A stretch of DNA of 64,000 nucleotides from NCBI GenBank assembly GCA_039545355.1, contig BCJJ01000011.1, forward strand, positions 1,148,851 through 1,212,850, read 5' to 3'. Below are positions 46,601 through 57,367 of this stretch, piece after piece. The translations under genes and the position numbers were made by a program. This DNA comes from Trichosporon coremiiforme (taxonomy: Eukaryota; Basidiomycota; Tremellomycetes; Trichosporonales; Trichosporonaceae). The number at the start of each line of letters is the position of its first letter. The stretch's first letter is position 1. The notes below the pieces were generated by a model, which was not told the origin of the DNA, did no database searches, and worked only from the letters and a program-made list of their open reading frames with translations.

Positions 46601-47327
46601 GCGGTTAGGGTACGGGCGTCTGCCGTGTCTTGTCGATCACTCGGCGCACTAGCCATCCTCTAAATCTTTGGGGAAACAGGATCGCAGGAAACAGCACGGC
46701 CATTCGCGGCTAGCGCATGCGCGGACCCTCACCGTACCGACCGGCGGGACTGACTCCCCCGCTCACTCCACTCTGCTATTGCCATAGCCTAACAAAGACA
46801 CCGTACCGTTGCCTTCCTCCGCCTGCACCACTCACCCAGCCCACCGGCACAACCGACCTCTTTTTCTCAATTCATCCAGGATATTACTACTGACCGCACC
46901 ACTCCAAAGCCACCAAGACATCGCGGCTGATAAAGATATGCATACCCCGCACTACCTGCATCAGACCGGTAGGCTGGTATCCCGAGTTTGCTTCTGCCGC
47001 CTTCCTTCTGCTGCTTCAACTGCGCATATTGCTAGATCCACGCGCGCTAGAGCGATCAACACCAGATCTCGTACATGACTTCTTCCTAGAATTATGACAA
47101 GCGATGATGCCAGATTACGACTACTCCGTGGGCAACTAGCAAACAAGCTGTGGCTTGAGGGGGTCGACTACGGGGATTCTAAATTGATTAAGGACTGTCT
47201 TGTTTAATGATTCTCTAACGCTATCTACGTGCTCCTCTATCTCACCTTATGCAACGAATATGGCGATGGTAGTGGGGATGAAGACAAATAATGGATGGGT
47301 GAACGAACGGGTGGGGTGGATGTGGTA
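43651..47327. other. 3.7-kb gene-poor region
   Basis: The largest interval without a supported gene. Contains a 14-G homopolymer (44418-44431) and CTCTTTCG-type pyrimidine repeats near 44670. The numerous short frames overlap on both strands and lack motifs, start contexts and splice logic. A B-box-like GTTCAATTCC near 45230 is not a tRNA (see rejected items). Confidence 0.5.
44418..44431. repeat. Poly-G homopolymer (14 nt)
   Basis: Run of 14 G bases on the plus strand, the longest homopolymer noticed in the window. Length may be inexact because such runs are prone to sequencing error. Confidence 0.8.
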
Positions 47328-50300
47328 CTAACGCCTGTGCGCACGGCGCTCGCGGCGCACGCCCGCGATGATGGCGAGAATCAAGGCGACAACGCAACCA
47401 AGCGAGGAAAGCTTGAACGCTGTCGCATAGCACTTGGCGCCAATGAGACACTCATGCGACCTGTCGCCAGCCCCGGATCCAGCACTCGCAAAATGAGCAA
47501 GTACGGTACCAGGTCCCGGAGCGTCGCCAGCCGTTCCCGCAGATGCAACCAGCCCTGACACCCCAGCGTTGGCCCCACTACCACGTGTGACGACGCCACG
47601 GGCTGGCCCTGACACGCTTAACGCATCTCGCACTGCATGCACTGCACGAGAGACCGGTCCGAGCGCCCCGGAAATGTCTCCAGCGTCTCGCGCAACTCCG
47701 ACAACGTTGGAGCGTCGTATCGATTGCCCCAGACCCAAGTCGGAGGGCTCCCCGATGCGCCCAACAGTGTTTGAGTCGTATACTCTGCCTTTTTTCGAAT
47801 GTCAGCCACTGGAAACTGCAACACGGATAACCAAAGCCAACCAGAGCTCCCACTCGTCCACGGGTTGGGCTTGCTCCAACTCTATGCACTACCGTGACGC
47901 CGCTCATGGGTACGGTTACGATCGCGCCGCGCTCGCCGGGATGGCCGGCGCGGAGACCATCTCCCCCCCAACATTGCGCTCGCGAGCGAGCGACACATGC
48001 GTCATAAATGCGTCAGATGCGCCGCTGCGTCACCACCAATCCCACTCCCAATTCACCGCAATCGGTAAGCAAGACTTACCGAAGATCATGTTGAAGACGT
48101 TCCCGCCGATGATGGGCGCTACAGAGGTCCAGCCCCAGTTCTGACTGAAGTGGGCTGCATGTCAGCACCCGCATCCGAAGACCTTGTCTCATCCGCTCCA
48201 CCGAGCCTCTTTCGTAGCCACTTAGCCACCCGAGCCACTACTACTGCCACTGATTGTAGCGCTTGCGTAACGGCGTGGTTAGGCGGCTCAGCGCGTATAT
48301 TCTGGCAGACCGATGCGTGGGCGCGTGGGAGCGATCGATGAGATCAGCCAGGGATTCCCGGCATTCAGCACGACAACGCCGAGTGTCCTCGTGCTTCACT
48401 CTCCACCAGATCACGGAAATATCCTTAACCCCTATCCCCCCAACAATACCGCGCGGCACCGGCTTTCTGCCCACGCAACCGGCTACGTGCCGGATACACC
48501 GGACGCACCGGCTCGTCGGCTCGGAAGCTCGCCGAAGTCACCAGATACACTCAGATACACATGATTGCGAGCACCGGACAATGGAGATCCGATCGGACAT
48601 TGTCCGATAACAATGTGGGCCCCGCGTCCCCGCATCCACAGCCGCTTCCCACATCGCCTATCTCCTACGCACACTAGCTCGTCTGGCTCTTCTCGAACGC
48701 CTAGCGTGGCACCAGTGCGGTGAACTAGAAGACACTTACTCATTCCGAACCATTCCAGCACAAGCATTGGCAATGCGTTGAACAGTGATCCGTACGCGAA
48801 GCCGAGACTGGCTGAGACCATCCACAGGTGTTTCACCTGCTCAGTGTCGATGACGGCTACCTGGCTGCCGAGGAACATGAGCGCAACGAAGGGGAGGAAC
48901 CAGATCTGATGTCAGCCTAAACAATGCCCCTCGTCGCTCGTTATCACGATGTACGCTCGAAACGTCCAGTCTCTGACGGTGACAGGTCACAGCCCCGCGG
49001 TTGTCACATTGTCACGACGATGGCCTAGGCTCACGGTACTCACCCGCTTGATCCCGAAGCGCAGACGCATGAAGTCGCTAAGGGCACCGCCAACAACACG
49101 CCCGAGGCAGTTGAAGATCGAGATCGTCGACACCTGCGTCGCCTGCAGCACCTTGACCTTCTTGGGGTCATAGTCCCACCCGTCCCGAGCGAGCGCGAGC
49201 GTGACAGCCTGGACGTCAATGAACAATAACGGTGTGCGACCAGCCCTGCGACTAGCCCATCGGCGAATGACTTACGCCCACATTGTTGATCCACTCAAGT
49301 CCGATACCGCACAGAATCGCTAGGATGCCGAACAGCAGGTACCAGTCGGTGCGGCCGATGAGGTCGAACGGCGAGTAGTGGATCGCGGTCGGAGGCAGCG
49401 ACTCGTTCGAGTCGTAGCGCTTGTGTCCGATGCCGCGCTGTAATAACGGATCCGTCGGCGTGGGCGGGGACGAGTCTCTGTCGCTGTCATGCTCGTGGTT
49501 GCGGTGCGCGAGGGAGCCCGACGAACTGCGCGCGAGCTCCAGGTCGTTACTGATTCCGAAGCGCGGGTCCTGCGTCAGGGCTTCGGCGGGCACGCCCTGC
49601 GACACCTGGCGGGAGAGGCTGAGGTCGGCGTCTCGGTGGTCGTCGGGGTCGTCGCAGTGCACGGGCTCGTACTCGCTCGGCTGAGCTGGAGGGTACGGCT
49701 TGACGAAGATCGCGCCAATGAACATGGGCACGGCGGTGCCAATAGCGAGTACGCGCAGGAATCCGGACGTGCTGCCTCCGAGAGTGCGGGAGATCTGGCT
49801 GAAGAAAAACGCACTCAGTCCAAAGCCGGCCAGCACAGATCCCGTCGCCGACGCACGTAACTTGTCGGGGAATGATTTGGCCACTGCGTTCATGCCCGCC
49901 GCTAAACCCGCTGATCCTGCCGCACCCGTCATGAACATTGACATGATAAGCAGGCCGAGCAGCAGCGGCGACGCCGGCGTGTCGATGTCGTCCGACGTGC
50001 GGATCGGGATCACCCCTCGATAAAACCACGAGATGAACAGGTAGCCGAAAAAGTTGAGGAGGGTGGCGGACAGGAGTGGCCTGAGCTCGTCAGATGGCTC
50101 GTGCTTCGGGAGACTCACATGCGCTGCCCATGCTTGTCGACGATGTAGCCCCAGCTGCTTGTTAGCTACTCACTCGCACGTACCAATGCTGTATGGCACT
50201 CACAACGGACCCGTCAGGTAGACGCCGAGGTTCCCGCCAAGGCCGACGAGATTGGACTGCGTCGATGTGATGTTGAGCTTGGCCGCGAGCTGTGGAGCAT

Positions 50301-50529
50301 AGCCTGTACAATCAGCGCGATAAGACGCTTCAACGAACCTGAGTAGACGTAGTTCGAGCCACTAAGAGATCGTTAGCGCGCGGTTCTACGCCGATCGGTC
50401 TGGACGGCCAGCAGGCTGTTGCTGCAATTTCCGGACCTGTACTCACCTCGCAAGTCCGACTCCGACGGCAGAGACGAACATGATGATCCGCTTCTTCGAG
50501 ACGCTCCCCTCATCTTGCGAAGCCGCCAT
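47328..50529 (-). CDS. MFS transporter, MCH1-like
   Basis: Nine exons: 50447-50529 (ATG at 50529), 50339-50361 (23 nt), 50204-50303, 50154-50119, 49276-50080, 49044-49208, 48740-48905, 48080-48154 and 47328-47782; about 635 aa. The start KKRIIMFVSAVGVGLARSGS followed by NYVYSGYAPQLAAKLNITST is the N-terminal MFS helix pair of the nodulin-like/Mch1 group. Later helices include LLLGLLIMSMFMTGAAGSAG, FGILAILCGIGLEWINNVG and a final CVVALILAIIAG. A roughly 120-residue cytosolic loop (Asp/Ser-rich, DSDRDSSPPTPTDPLL) separates the halves. Mch1-type proteins resemble monocarboxylate permeases but their substrate is unsettled. The last acceptor is assigned as GCAGAG|TATAC because it restores NMIFG-V-YDSNTVG; the nearer CAG would shift frame. 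Confidence 0.87.
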
Positions 50530-50850
50530 GGTTGTCTGTGTGTTCTGTGGCCACCCGACTTGTCGTGTGACCGATTACCTTTATAACTGTGAAGGGCCTG
50601 GCCACTGCGACAACCGCGTCAGTCATGCGCGAGGAGATCAATGGTAGTGTAACAGTAACGCATTGATTCGTCTTGGATCATGGCGCGTGTACCTATTTCG
50701 GATGTTGCCGAGATCTCAGCCAACGTGTGATAGGCAGGCGCCCATGGTGACATCCTGTAACACGCCTAAACCCTGAGGTGGGCTCAACGGACATTGGTGA
50801 TCTGCCCGCTCGTCATCCAATGAGGAAATGATGCATGTACAGACTATGAT
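50530..50850. other. Intergenic MCH1-like upstream / DRG1 downstream
   Basis: 321 bp with no additional feature recognised. Confidence 0.4.
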
Positions 50851-52398
50851 TTACTTCTTGAACAACGTAATGATACTGTGAACGTCAGTTATTGCTGCTG
50901 CTGCAGAAACTCACTCCTCATCCTCCAGCACGTGGTCAAGACCGACCTTCTGGCCACGCGAGTGCTTGGCCGAAGTACCGTAAACCATAGCGTGCTTGAA
51001 CTGCCGCTTGATGTCCTTGTGGATAGCGTCACAGAAGTTCTCAACCTTGCAGCGGCTGCGGCGCAGAACAACCGGCTGCGAGTAGTCGGGCTGCTTTCCT
51101 TTCGGCTTCGTGTAAACACGAACGAGGCTGGGAGATCAGCGCTGCTGGCATGTGGCACCCACTCAAGCTTCTTCCACATCTCCTCCTTGAGCTCGTCATC
51201 AACGTTGAGCCAGAGCTTGGACGAGATCGGAACACTGTTAGGGATCTTGTAGAGCAGGTCAAGCTCCTCCTGGTATGTCAGCATTGATGCTACGAGCGTC
51301 ATGCTCACAATAGAGATAGCGTCAATCTTGTTGAGGACGCACACCATCGGGATGTACACGCTACTCGTTAGCTATGCCGCGTACGTGGCACTCACCGGTT
51401 ACCCTCGCACACATCAATGATGTCCTCAATGGTCGCGTTCGGCTCGTGGATCGAAACCTGGCACGACGACATTCTGTACTCGTTCAGAACCGCCTTGATG
51501 GTGGCGTGGTCGATCTCCAGCGGCACGGTATTCGTGATCTGGACACCTCCCGTCTCCCTCTTCTTAATGGTAATGTTAGGGGGCTTCTTGTTCAGACGGA
51601 TACCCATGCCCTCCAACTCATCCATCAGGATCTTCAGGTCGTTGAGCGGCTTCAGAACATCGAGAACGATGAAGATCAGGTTGCAGGTACGGGCGACAGC
51701 GATAACCTGCTTACCACGACCCTTGCCGTCCTTGGCTCCCTGAATAATACCGGGCAGATCGAGAATCTGCAGGCGGGCACCGTTGTAGACCATGGTTCCG
51801 GGGACAGTGGTAAGGGTCGTGAACTCGTACGAGGCAGCCTCGGAGTGAGTACCACTGCAGCGTCAGTCTTGTTCGAGGACTGCCTCAACTCACGTCAGAC
51901 CCGACATCAGAGTCGATTTTCCCTAATCGTTAATGCAAGCCAAACGTCCCATACCTACAACAGAGGGGACTGGAGTTAGCACTGTATTGTCGGTTGCACT
52001 TACATCCTACGAATCCGACCGTAGCTACTCCAGTTCGCGCGACATCGAAACCGATACCCGCACCGCCGCCACCTCCTCCGGGAGGGTTAATGAGCTCTCG
52101 GCGAAGCTTCGCAAGTTTGGCTGAGATTAGTACGAGCTTGCACGGTGTAGCATTGCACGCCAAGACTTCGGAGAAGCAACGCACCCTTCAGTTGACCAAG
52201 GTGGTACCTGGCCGTCAGCAAAGCTCTCCAAGGTTCCAAAGGTAAACTCACTCCGTAGCCTTGTTCTTCTGCGTCCTTGCCATTTCCTCCTCAATGTCCT
52301 TGATCTGTTGGTCCGCAATCCCATCGCGTCAGGAGACGTCGGGTCAGCATGAGGTCACGAGAATGGTTTCAAGAGCTCACCTTTTGAGCGGTCGTCAT
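50851..52398 (-). CDS. RBG1: Developmentally regulated GTP-binding protein (DRG1/Rbg1)
   Basis: Eleven exons: 52381-52398, 52252-52304, 52185-52207, 52004-52120, 51959-51969, 51894-51922, 51396-51854, 51309-51360, 51163-51269, 50915-51127 and 50851-50875. Lengths sum to 368 codons plus stop, exactly the DRG1 size. The N-terminal helix-turn-helix reads [20 protein letters not shown]. The G1 P-loop GFVGFPSVGKST is split by an 11-nt microexon encoding F-PSV. Then come [20 protein letters not shown] (G3), NKIDAIS (G4), and the C-terminal TGS domain beginning [18 protein letters not shown] GTPases bind ribosomes with Tma46/DFRP1 and ease translational stalling. Most introns are 34-44 nt. The donor after KKL is GTGGGT, chosen because only that phase joins to [11 protein letters not shown]. 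Confidence 0.95.
51959..51969 (-). other. 11-nt microexon of the DRG1 gene
   Basis: The sequence TCCCCTCTGTT is flanked by GCTAACTCCAG and GTAGGT and by introns of 34 and 36 nt. It completes the Phe and supplies Pro-Ser-Val of the nucleotide-binding P-loop. Skipping it would shift the reading frame (11 is not a multiple of three) and destroy the G1 motif. Confidence 0.8.
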
Positions 52399-52775
52399 CT
52401 TGGCGTCCCTTTTGTGTGTGCAGTTAGATCAATCAGAGTGGTCTCGTTTCCGAGTTTTTTCAGCGTCACCAGCAGTCGGGCTGGGCGTTAACGTGCGTTT
52501 GCTGGGTCTATCAATGTCAAAGTGGTCGCTATAGGTGGTGCTTTGCAGAAGGTGAGACAGGGTCACCAGTCGCACACGTGTAATTTTTATTTCCGCCCAG
52601 TTGCCACTGCATCACCCCTGGCCCCCGCACCCACCGATGGCTTGACCACAGTGGATCAGTGGACTGTCCCAACAGTCAGACGCTTCATCACCACTCATCG
52701 TTGTCCACCTGTTGAGCGACACTAGGGCCTTCTCATAAAGAACCACTTCACCCTGTGGAGTGCTCTCCCCACGAC
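52399..52775. other. Divergent promoter region DRG1 / STS1-like
   Basis: 377 bp between divergent genes; no specific element recognised. Confidence 0.4.
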
Positions 52776-53990
52776 ATGGCCCACCCCCTCACCCAGCACC
52801 CTCCCAACATGATCGGCTTCGGCGCACCGGCGACCATGTCGCCGCTCAGCTTTGGGTTCGGACAACCTGGCATGGCCCTCGGTTCGCCTGTTCGCCCCGG
52901 TGCGTTCAACGGCCTTCACCATGGCTTTGGAGTGACATCCCCTGGCTTGACCTCGCCTGGCTTCGGCTCAGCTGGACCGTCATCACCACTGAAGCGGGCT
53001 TCGCCCCCTCGCACGTCTTCCATGCCCATCCCAACCTTGTCGAACAAGCGAAGTCGCCGTGCATCATCGGTGTCGTCTTCCTCGTCCCCAGTTGGGTCGC
53101 CCTCCCTGTCAAGCCGTCGAATGGATGATGACGACCGTCGCGAACGCAAGATTGCCGGAAGCAAGGCGATCAAGCGTATCCGCAAGGAGACCGAGGGATC
53201 TTCCACCACTTCCGACGGTCCGGATCTCGGCTTGTTGCTCGGTAAGTCACAGAGTGTCTGATTGTGCTGACTCTCAGCTTCGCTGCCCTCAACGTCGCAC
53301 CTTCCCATTCTCATGGACATTATCAACGAGGACCCATCGCTCGCACCTCGCATTCTCCGTCGCATTCCGCAACCACCGCTGGACAACTGCCTGGAGCAGC
53401 TGGAGCGCATCGTCGCCAAGATCGGGCGAGCAGCGGGGTCGTGGGACGTTCAGGAAGGATACGTTGCTACCCGACGATGGAACCGCGTGGAGGAGCAGGT
53501 CGACAACTTCACAAAGACAGCTTCCACATACCTCAAGTTCTTCTCGCAACCGTCGTCTACCCAGGAGCCCGTCGAGCCCAACACACTCTACCACCTTCTG
53601 CACGCTCTCACAGCACACGCCCTTCAGATCCTGCCAATTGTTCCCGACGGACCTCCCACGAGCGCCCGACCCTTCCTCGAGCTGGCCAATCTCGTGCTGA
53701 CGACATGGGGGACATGGCTCACTCGCATCAGCGATGAGGTCAACATTCGTGGTGGCATGTTCCCGCAGTCAATGGCGCAGTCTTGGGCGGATGGTCTTGA
53801 CCAGCTTGCTCGCGAGCCCCCACAAGCAGCTCAAGCGGCCGCGCCATCCGTGTCATGGGCCATGCCGATGAGCATGCCTTCCCCGCCCTCAGCGCGAGTG
53901 AACCCTCTGAGTATCGGCTTCCGTCACGCTCTTCAGCCCATCCGTGACCGATTCATGAACGAGCTCGGATGGCTCGCCGCCCGCGGATAG
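52776..53990 (+). CDS. STS1: Nuclear proteasome tethering factor (Sts1/Cut8 family)
   Basis: Two exons: 52776-53241 and 53278-53990, phase 1, with a 36-nt intron ending GCTGACTCTCAG; 392 aa. The N-terminal 110 residues are Gly/Pro/Ser-rich, followed by basic NLS-like clusters (NKRSRRASS, RRERKIAGSKAIKRIRKE). The Cut8/STS1 fold starts at about 155: ILMDIINEDPSLAPRILRRI, PQPPLDNCLEQLERIV, then NTLYHLLHALTAHALQILP and FLELANLVLTTWGTWLTRI. In yeasts this protein tethers 26S proteasomes to the nuclear envelope and supports anaphase. The C-terminus is slightly extended (FRHALQPIRDRFMNELGWLA). Identification is from the order of the DP-L-x-I-L-x-x-IP and LEQLE segments. Confidence 0.88.
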
Positions 53991-54780
53991 CACGCAACAT
54001 AAGAGGTTGCTCCCAGACCAACTGCACGATTCTTTGACGCCCCCAAGAACGACACTGCACATTTGAACCACATAAAATGCAAGATTATTACATCAGTACA
54101 TACCGCATCCCTATAGTCTCTTCCCGAAGTCTCCACGGGTCCTCCTGTTGTGCCATTTCTGTTCCATTCAAACCCACATACTATGCACCCATGAATATAT
54201 GAATATAGCCGTGCACAGTATGGCCAATTGAGGCGGACCGCAACTCCATGCTCCAGGCAGGTGCACTCACTTCAAAGCACTCGGCGGCATGGCGGTAAGC
54301 AAACTCGCTGCAGGTGAGGGATCGGGGAACCCCGCCCCCACGTGAAGGGCGCCCCCATTCCAGATTTACCGTCACCCTGATCTGGATTAGGAACTGGACT
54401 AGGCGGTATCCTTATCCGCAGGGAAAATTTGTAATGAAGGGTATGATGTAGCGCCAAGCGGCTCAGCGCCAGCAGCATCGATCATCATTTTGCCGCCTGA
54501 TGAGTGTCGAGCGATTCATCTTGCTATTTGAACATCTGTCATCACTTGTCCGTACCTCTGCTCATACTACTCTTCACTCAACCCGACTCATCCGTGCGAC
54601 ATATGGATCAGCAGGTCACACGACACTAGTGGATTCTTCGGTCTCCACTCACTACTCGCCCACCACCTGCCGCTTCAGCGTTCCGCTGTCGGCCCTTCTT
54701 TCTTCTCGCCTAGGGCACTGTCACACTTCCCGCCTTCTCTCGTCCCCCCCATCTTCCTTCACAACTCCACGCTGTCCGCC
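53991..54780. other. Intergenic region, 0.8 kb
   Basis: Holds the 3' end of STS1 and the promoter and leader of the single-pass membrane protein gene. The 5' leader is CT-rich. Nothing else supported. Confidence 0.45.
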
Positions 54781-55542
54781 ATGAACCCCGATCACGAAAG
54801 CGTCGTCGCCGCGACGTATCAGTACGTCGTTGTCGCCGTCGTGGCGTGCGGCGTCTTTGCCGCGGGTGTGACGACGATCATGTTGCGCCGTCACCGGCGG
54901 CAGCAGATGCTAGCTGCTGCTCGTGGTGGAGGCGACGGCCGCGTCCTTTTCGGAGACGACGGGTATCTGTACGACATGCCTGGCGCGCCACGCGTCAACA
55001 CTGCCGGTGCCGGTCGCACGCGGCGCAAGAAGCTCGGCCCCACTCCGAAGATCTGGGACGCGAAGGTGGGAGGCGAGTACGCCGAGGAGGCAGACGAGGA
55101 GATCGGCTGGGAGGAGCAGAAGAACATGGGCGTCGGGTTACAGGTGGGTCTCCCTGCTTCCGAAGCACCGTCGAGGGCCACTCACTCACTCCAGCCCGTC
55201 GCCATCGCCGTCCCCGCGCACGAGGCTGAGTCAGACGACCAGCCGTACGTCGACGTCGCCGTGCTCATCGCCATGCCGGATCCGAGCCTGTCCTACGCAG
55301 CCGACGAGGAGTACCCCACCTTCCGCCCACCCAAGGGTGTCAACGAGGATGAATACGAGTTTCCGCCAATGGCCGTGTCGTCTCTGCATGTGCCTGTGTC
55401 AACGCCGTGGGCAGATCTCGACGCCCTCCGCCCACCCCCGAGGGAGCGCAGGAAGAAGAAGCCCGCCCCGCCTCAGCCACCAAGGCAGAGTGCGTTCCGC
55501 CGCTTCCTCATGTCGGCAAGCGCTTCTGCTCGCCAGCGTTAG
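54781..55542 (+). CDS. Single-pass membrane protein of unknown function
   Basis: One frame of 253 aa from ATG 54781. One hydrophobic segment near residues 14-35 (YQYVVVAVVACGVFAAGVTT) is followed immediately by a basic cluster RRHRRQQ, so the N-terminus is probably outside or lumenal and the bulk cytosolic. No cleavable signal is evident. The rest is acidic/Pro-rich with KLGPTPKIWDAKVGGEYAEE and a basic end (RERRKKKPAPPQPPRQSA, then FRRFLMSASASARQR). A 51-nt stretch at 55144-55194 begins GTGGGT and ends CACTCCAG; removing it keeps the frame, reads GVGLQ-PVAIAV, and would give 236 aa, so it may be an intron. The motif PTPKIWDAKV is reminiscent of small fungal single-pass proteins, but no family is claimed. 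Confidence 0.72.
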   Translation: MNPDHESVVAATYQYVVVAVVACGVFAAGVTTIMLRRHRRQQMLAAARGGGDGRVLFGDDGYLYDMPGAPRVNTAGAGRTRRKKLGPTPKIWDAKVGGEYAEEADEEIGWEEQKNMGVGLQVGLPASEAPSRATHSLQPVAIAVPAHEAESDDQPYVDVAVLIAMPDPSLSYAADEEYPTFRPPKGVNEDEYEFPPMAVSSLHVPVSTPWADLDALRPPPRERRKKKPAPPQPPRQSAFRRFLMSASASARQR

Positions 55543-56094
55543 TACATTCATCGCCATCAAGTTGTGCTTCACTCCTCATTTACCGTCTTGTTTCAGAGCT
55601 GCATTGTCAACGAACCCCGCTCTCATCCCATGCCTCCCGAACCCGCTCTGATCTCAGCCAAGCTATCTTACGCATGATAATTGCATCTTCTGTTGTAGCA
55701 TCTATGCCATACCCATGGATTTTTGGGCCTCGTTGGAGCGTTGGAGCTTGGAGCTCATCGTCGTGTCATTTCCCAGTGCCGCGTCGCTGATCATGTTGTG
55801 GCTGGGATGAGTGGCTGGGATTGGAGCGCTCCCGAGAATCAGTGGCTTGGCGGCGTCCAGGCCTCCCACAGCCCGCGCAGTTGTTCCGTCTAGCCGTCCA
55901 GCCCTCGCATACCCTCGCGTGCCCTCGCATGCGTTGCAGTCATTACATCGTGAAGCATAACGTCTCCCCGTTGACGGCTCTACTGCACGTCAACGGATTA
56001 TCTATGTGTCTATTTTTGGTCTACGCCCGGGCACACTGACCATACCCTACGCCCCGGTCGAGTGGCCCGTACTGGTCGCCGTGTGCCGAGCGGT
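55543..56094. other. Convergent intergenic region
   Basis: 552 bp between the membrane protein gene and the Aurora-type kinase gene. Nothing recognised. Confidence 0.45.
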
Positions 56095-57367
56095 TTAGTC
56101 GAGGACGACGTTGTTAACAATCCACGGATGCTCCCTCACACTCGACAGTGGCATGCGGTCCTCCGGTCGCAGCTCCAGGAGGCGGAGGATGAAGTCCTGC
56201 GCGTGCGCCGTTACGTATGGAGGGAACCGCACGTCTCGGGTACATATCCGTCGGTGAACGGCTGCGGGGTCAGCTTGTAGTTCCTTGCATGCAAGCTGGA
56301 ACTCCCTCCGCTCCATAGTCAACCGGGAGCAGCACCAGCCCGGTTGCAGCAGACGAGGCCGACGACACTCACTCCTTTGGTCGTTGCCTGCGAACGGCTC
56401 GTCACCCGTGACCATCTCGTACGCGAGAACGCCGAGCGCCCAGACGTCGACGGCCTTACCGTGCGTCTTGCCCAGGATCATCTCCGGGGAGATGTAGCTC
56501 GGCGTGCCGCACAGCGTGCTCTGCCGCTCCTCTGGGGAGTACACGCTCCATCCGAAGTCGCCAATCTTGATCTCCCCGTTCAACCCGATCATCAAATTTT
56601 CCGGCTTGATGTCTCGGTGGATCACGTTCTTCGCGTGTAGGTAAGCGAGCCCCTCTGCCACTTGGTACGTGTACTGCAATTAGCTCATCTCAAGGACACT
56701 AGTTCTAGGGAGCTGGTAGAGATGGGAGGGAATATGGGAGGACGCACCATGGCACTCCGACGATCGCTGAACCGTCCGCGTTTGTTCAGCTGGTGGAACA
56801 GCTCTCCTGAGCCCGCATACTCCATCATGAGATACAGGTGCCGCTCGTCATAGAAGTAGTCATACAGCCGAATGATATTGGGATGTCTGCCAGTCAGCTT
56901 GCTCGCGGTACCAGCTCAGCTCAGAGGGTCTTGAGGTGATATTCTCCCAGCATAGATGCCTGGAGTGCCGGTCAGCTGCATACTCACCTGAGGTTCGCCA
57001 TAATCTCAATCTCGCGCTCCACTTGTGTGCTAAGCGTGGCGTGCTGCTCGATCGGCCCGCGCTCGAGACATTTGAGGGCGAGTAGGAAGCCACTCTGAGC
57101 TTTCAGCCGCGCGAGGTACACGCGCCCAAACTTGCCTTTGCCGAGCGGTTTGCCGATCTCAAAGTCGTTCAGCTTGCGCGATACTCCGTGTCTGCTGTCA
57201 GTGGGAGAGTCTCGTTAGAGTGGTAAGGTGAGCGGCCATGGGACGTCGGGGACGGAAGGTTGCGATAAGATGGCGGAACGGAGGAGATCGGGGCAGCGAA
57301 GGAGGAGGAAAGATAAAAGAGAGCAGAGGGGAGTCACTCACGCGCTAATTCCTGGCTCAAGTCCCAT
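56095..57367 (-). CDS. Aurora-type serine/threonine kinase (Ipl1-like)
   Basis: Five exons: 57342-57367 (ATG at 57367), 56988-57191, 56748-56886, 56373-56673 and 56095-56261; 278 aa, i.e. little more than the catalytic domain. Motifs in order: glycine loop [16 protein letters not shown], lysine [21 protein letters not shown], catalytic loop [13 protein letters not shown] (about residue 138), DFGWSV (about 160, the Trp being an Aurora hallmark), activation loop [16 protein letters not shown], and the [13 protein letters not shown] helix. The P+1 segment differs from the usual Aurora LDYLPPEM. Aurora/Ipl1 corrects kinetochore attachment within the chromosomal passenger complex. Yeast Ipl1 has a roughly 100-residue N-terminal extension that is almost absent here (9 residues in exon 1). 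It could instead be a divergent second Aurora paralogue. Confidence 0.85.

Noticed and set aside
51128..51161. GTGCCA donor after LEW in DRG1
   Set aside because: Leads out of frame into the TGS domain; the GTGGGT two bases earlier in the preceding codon restores [10 protein letters not shown].
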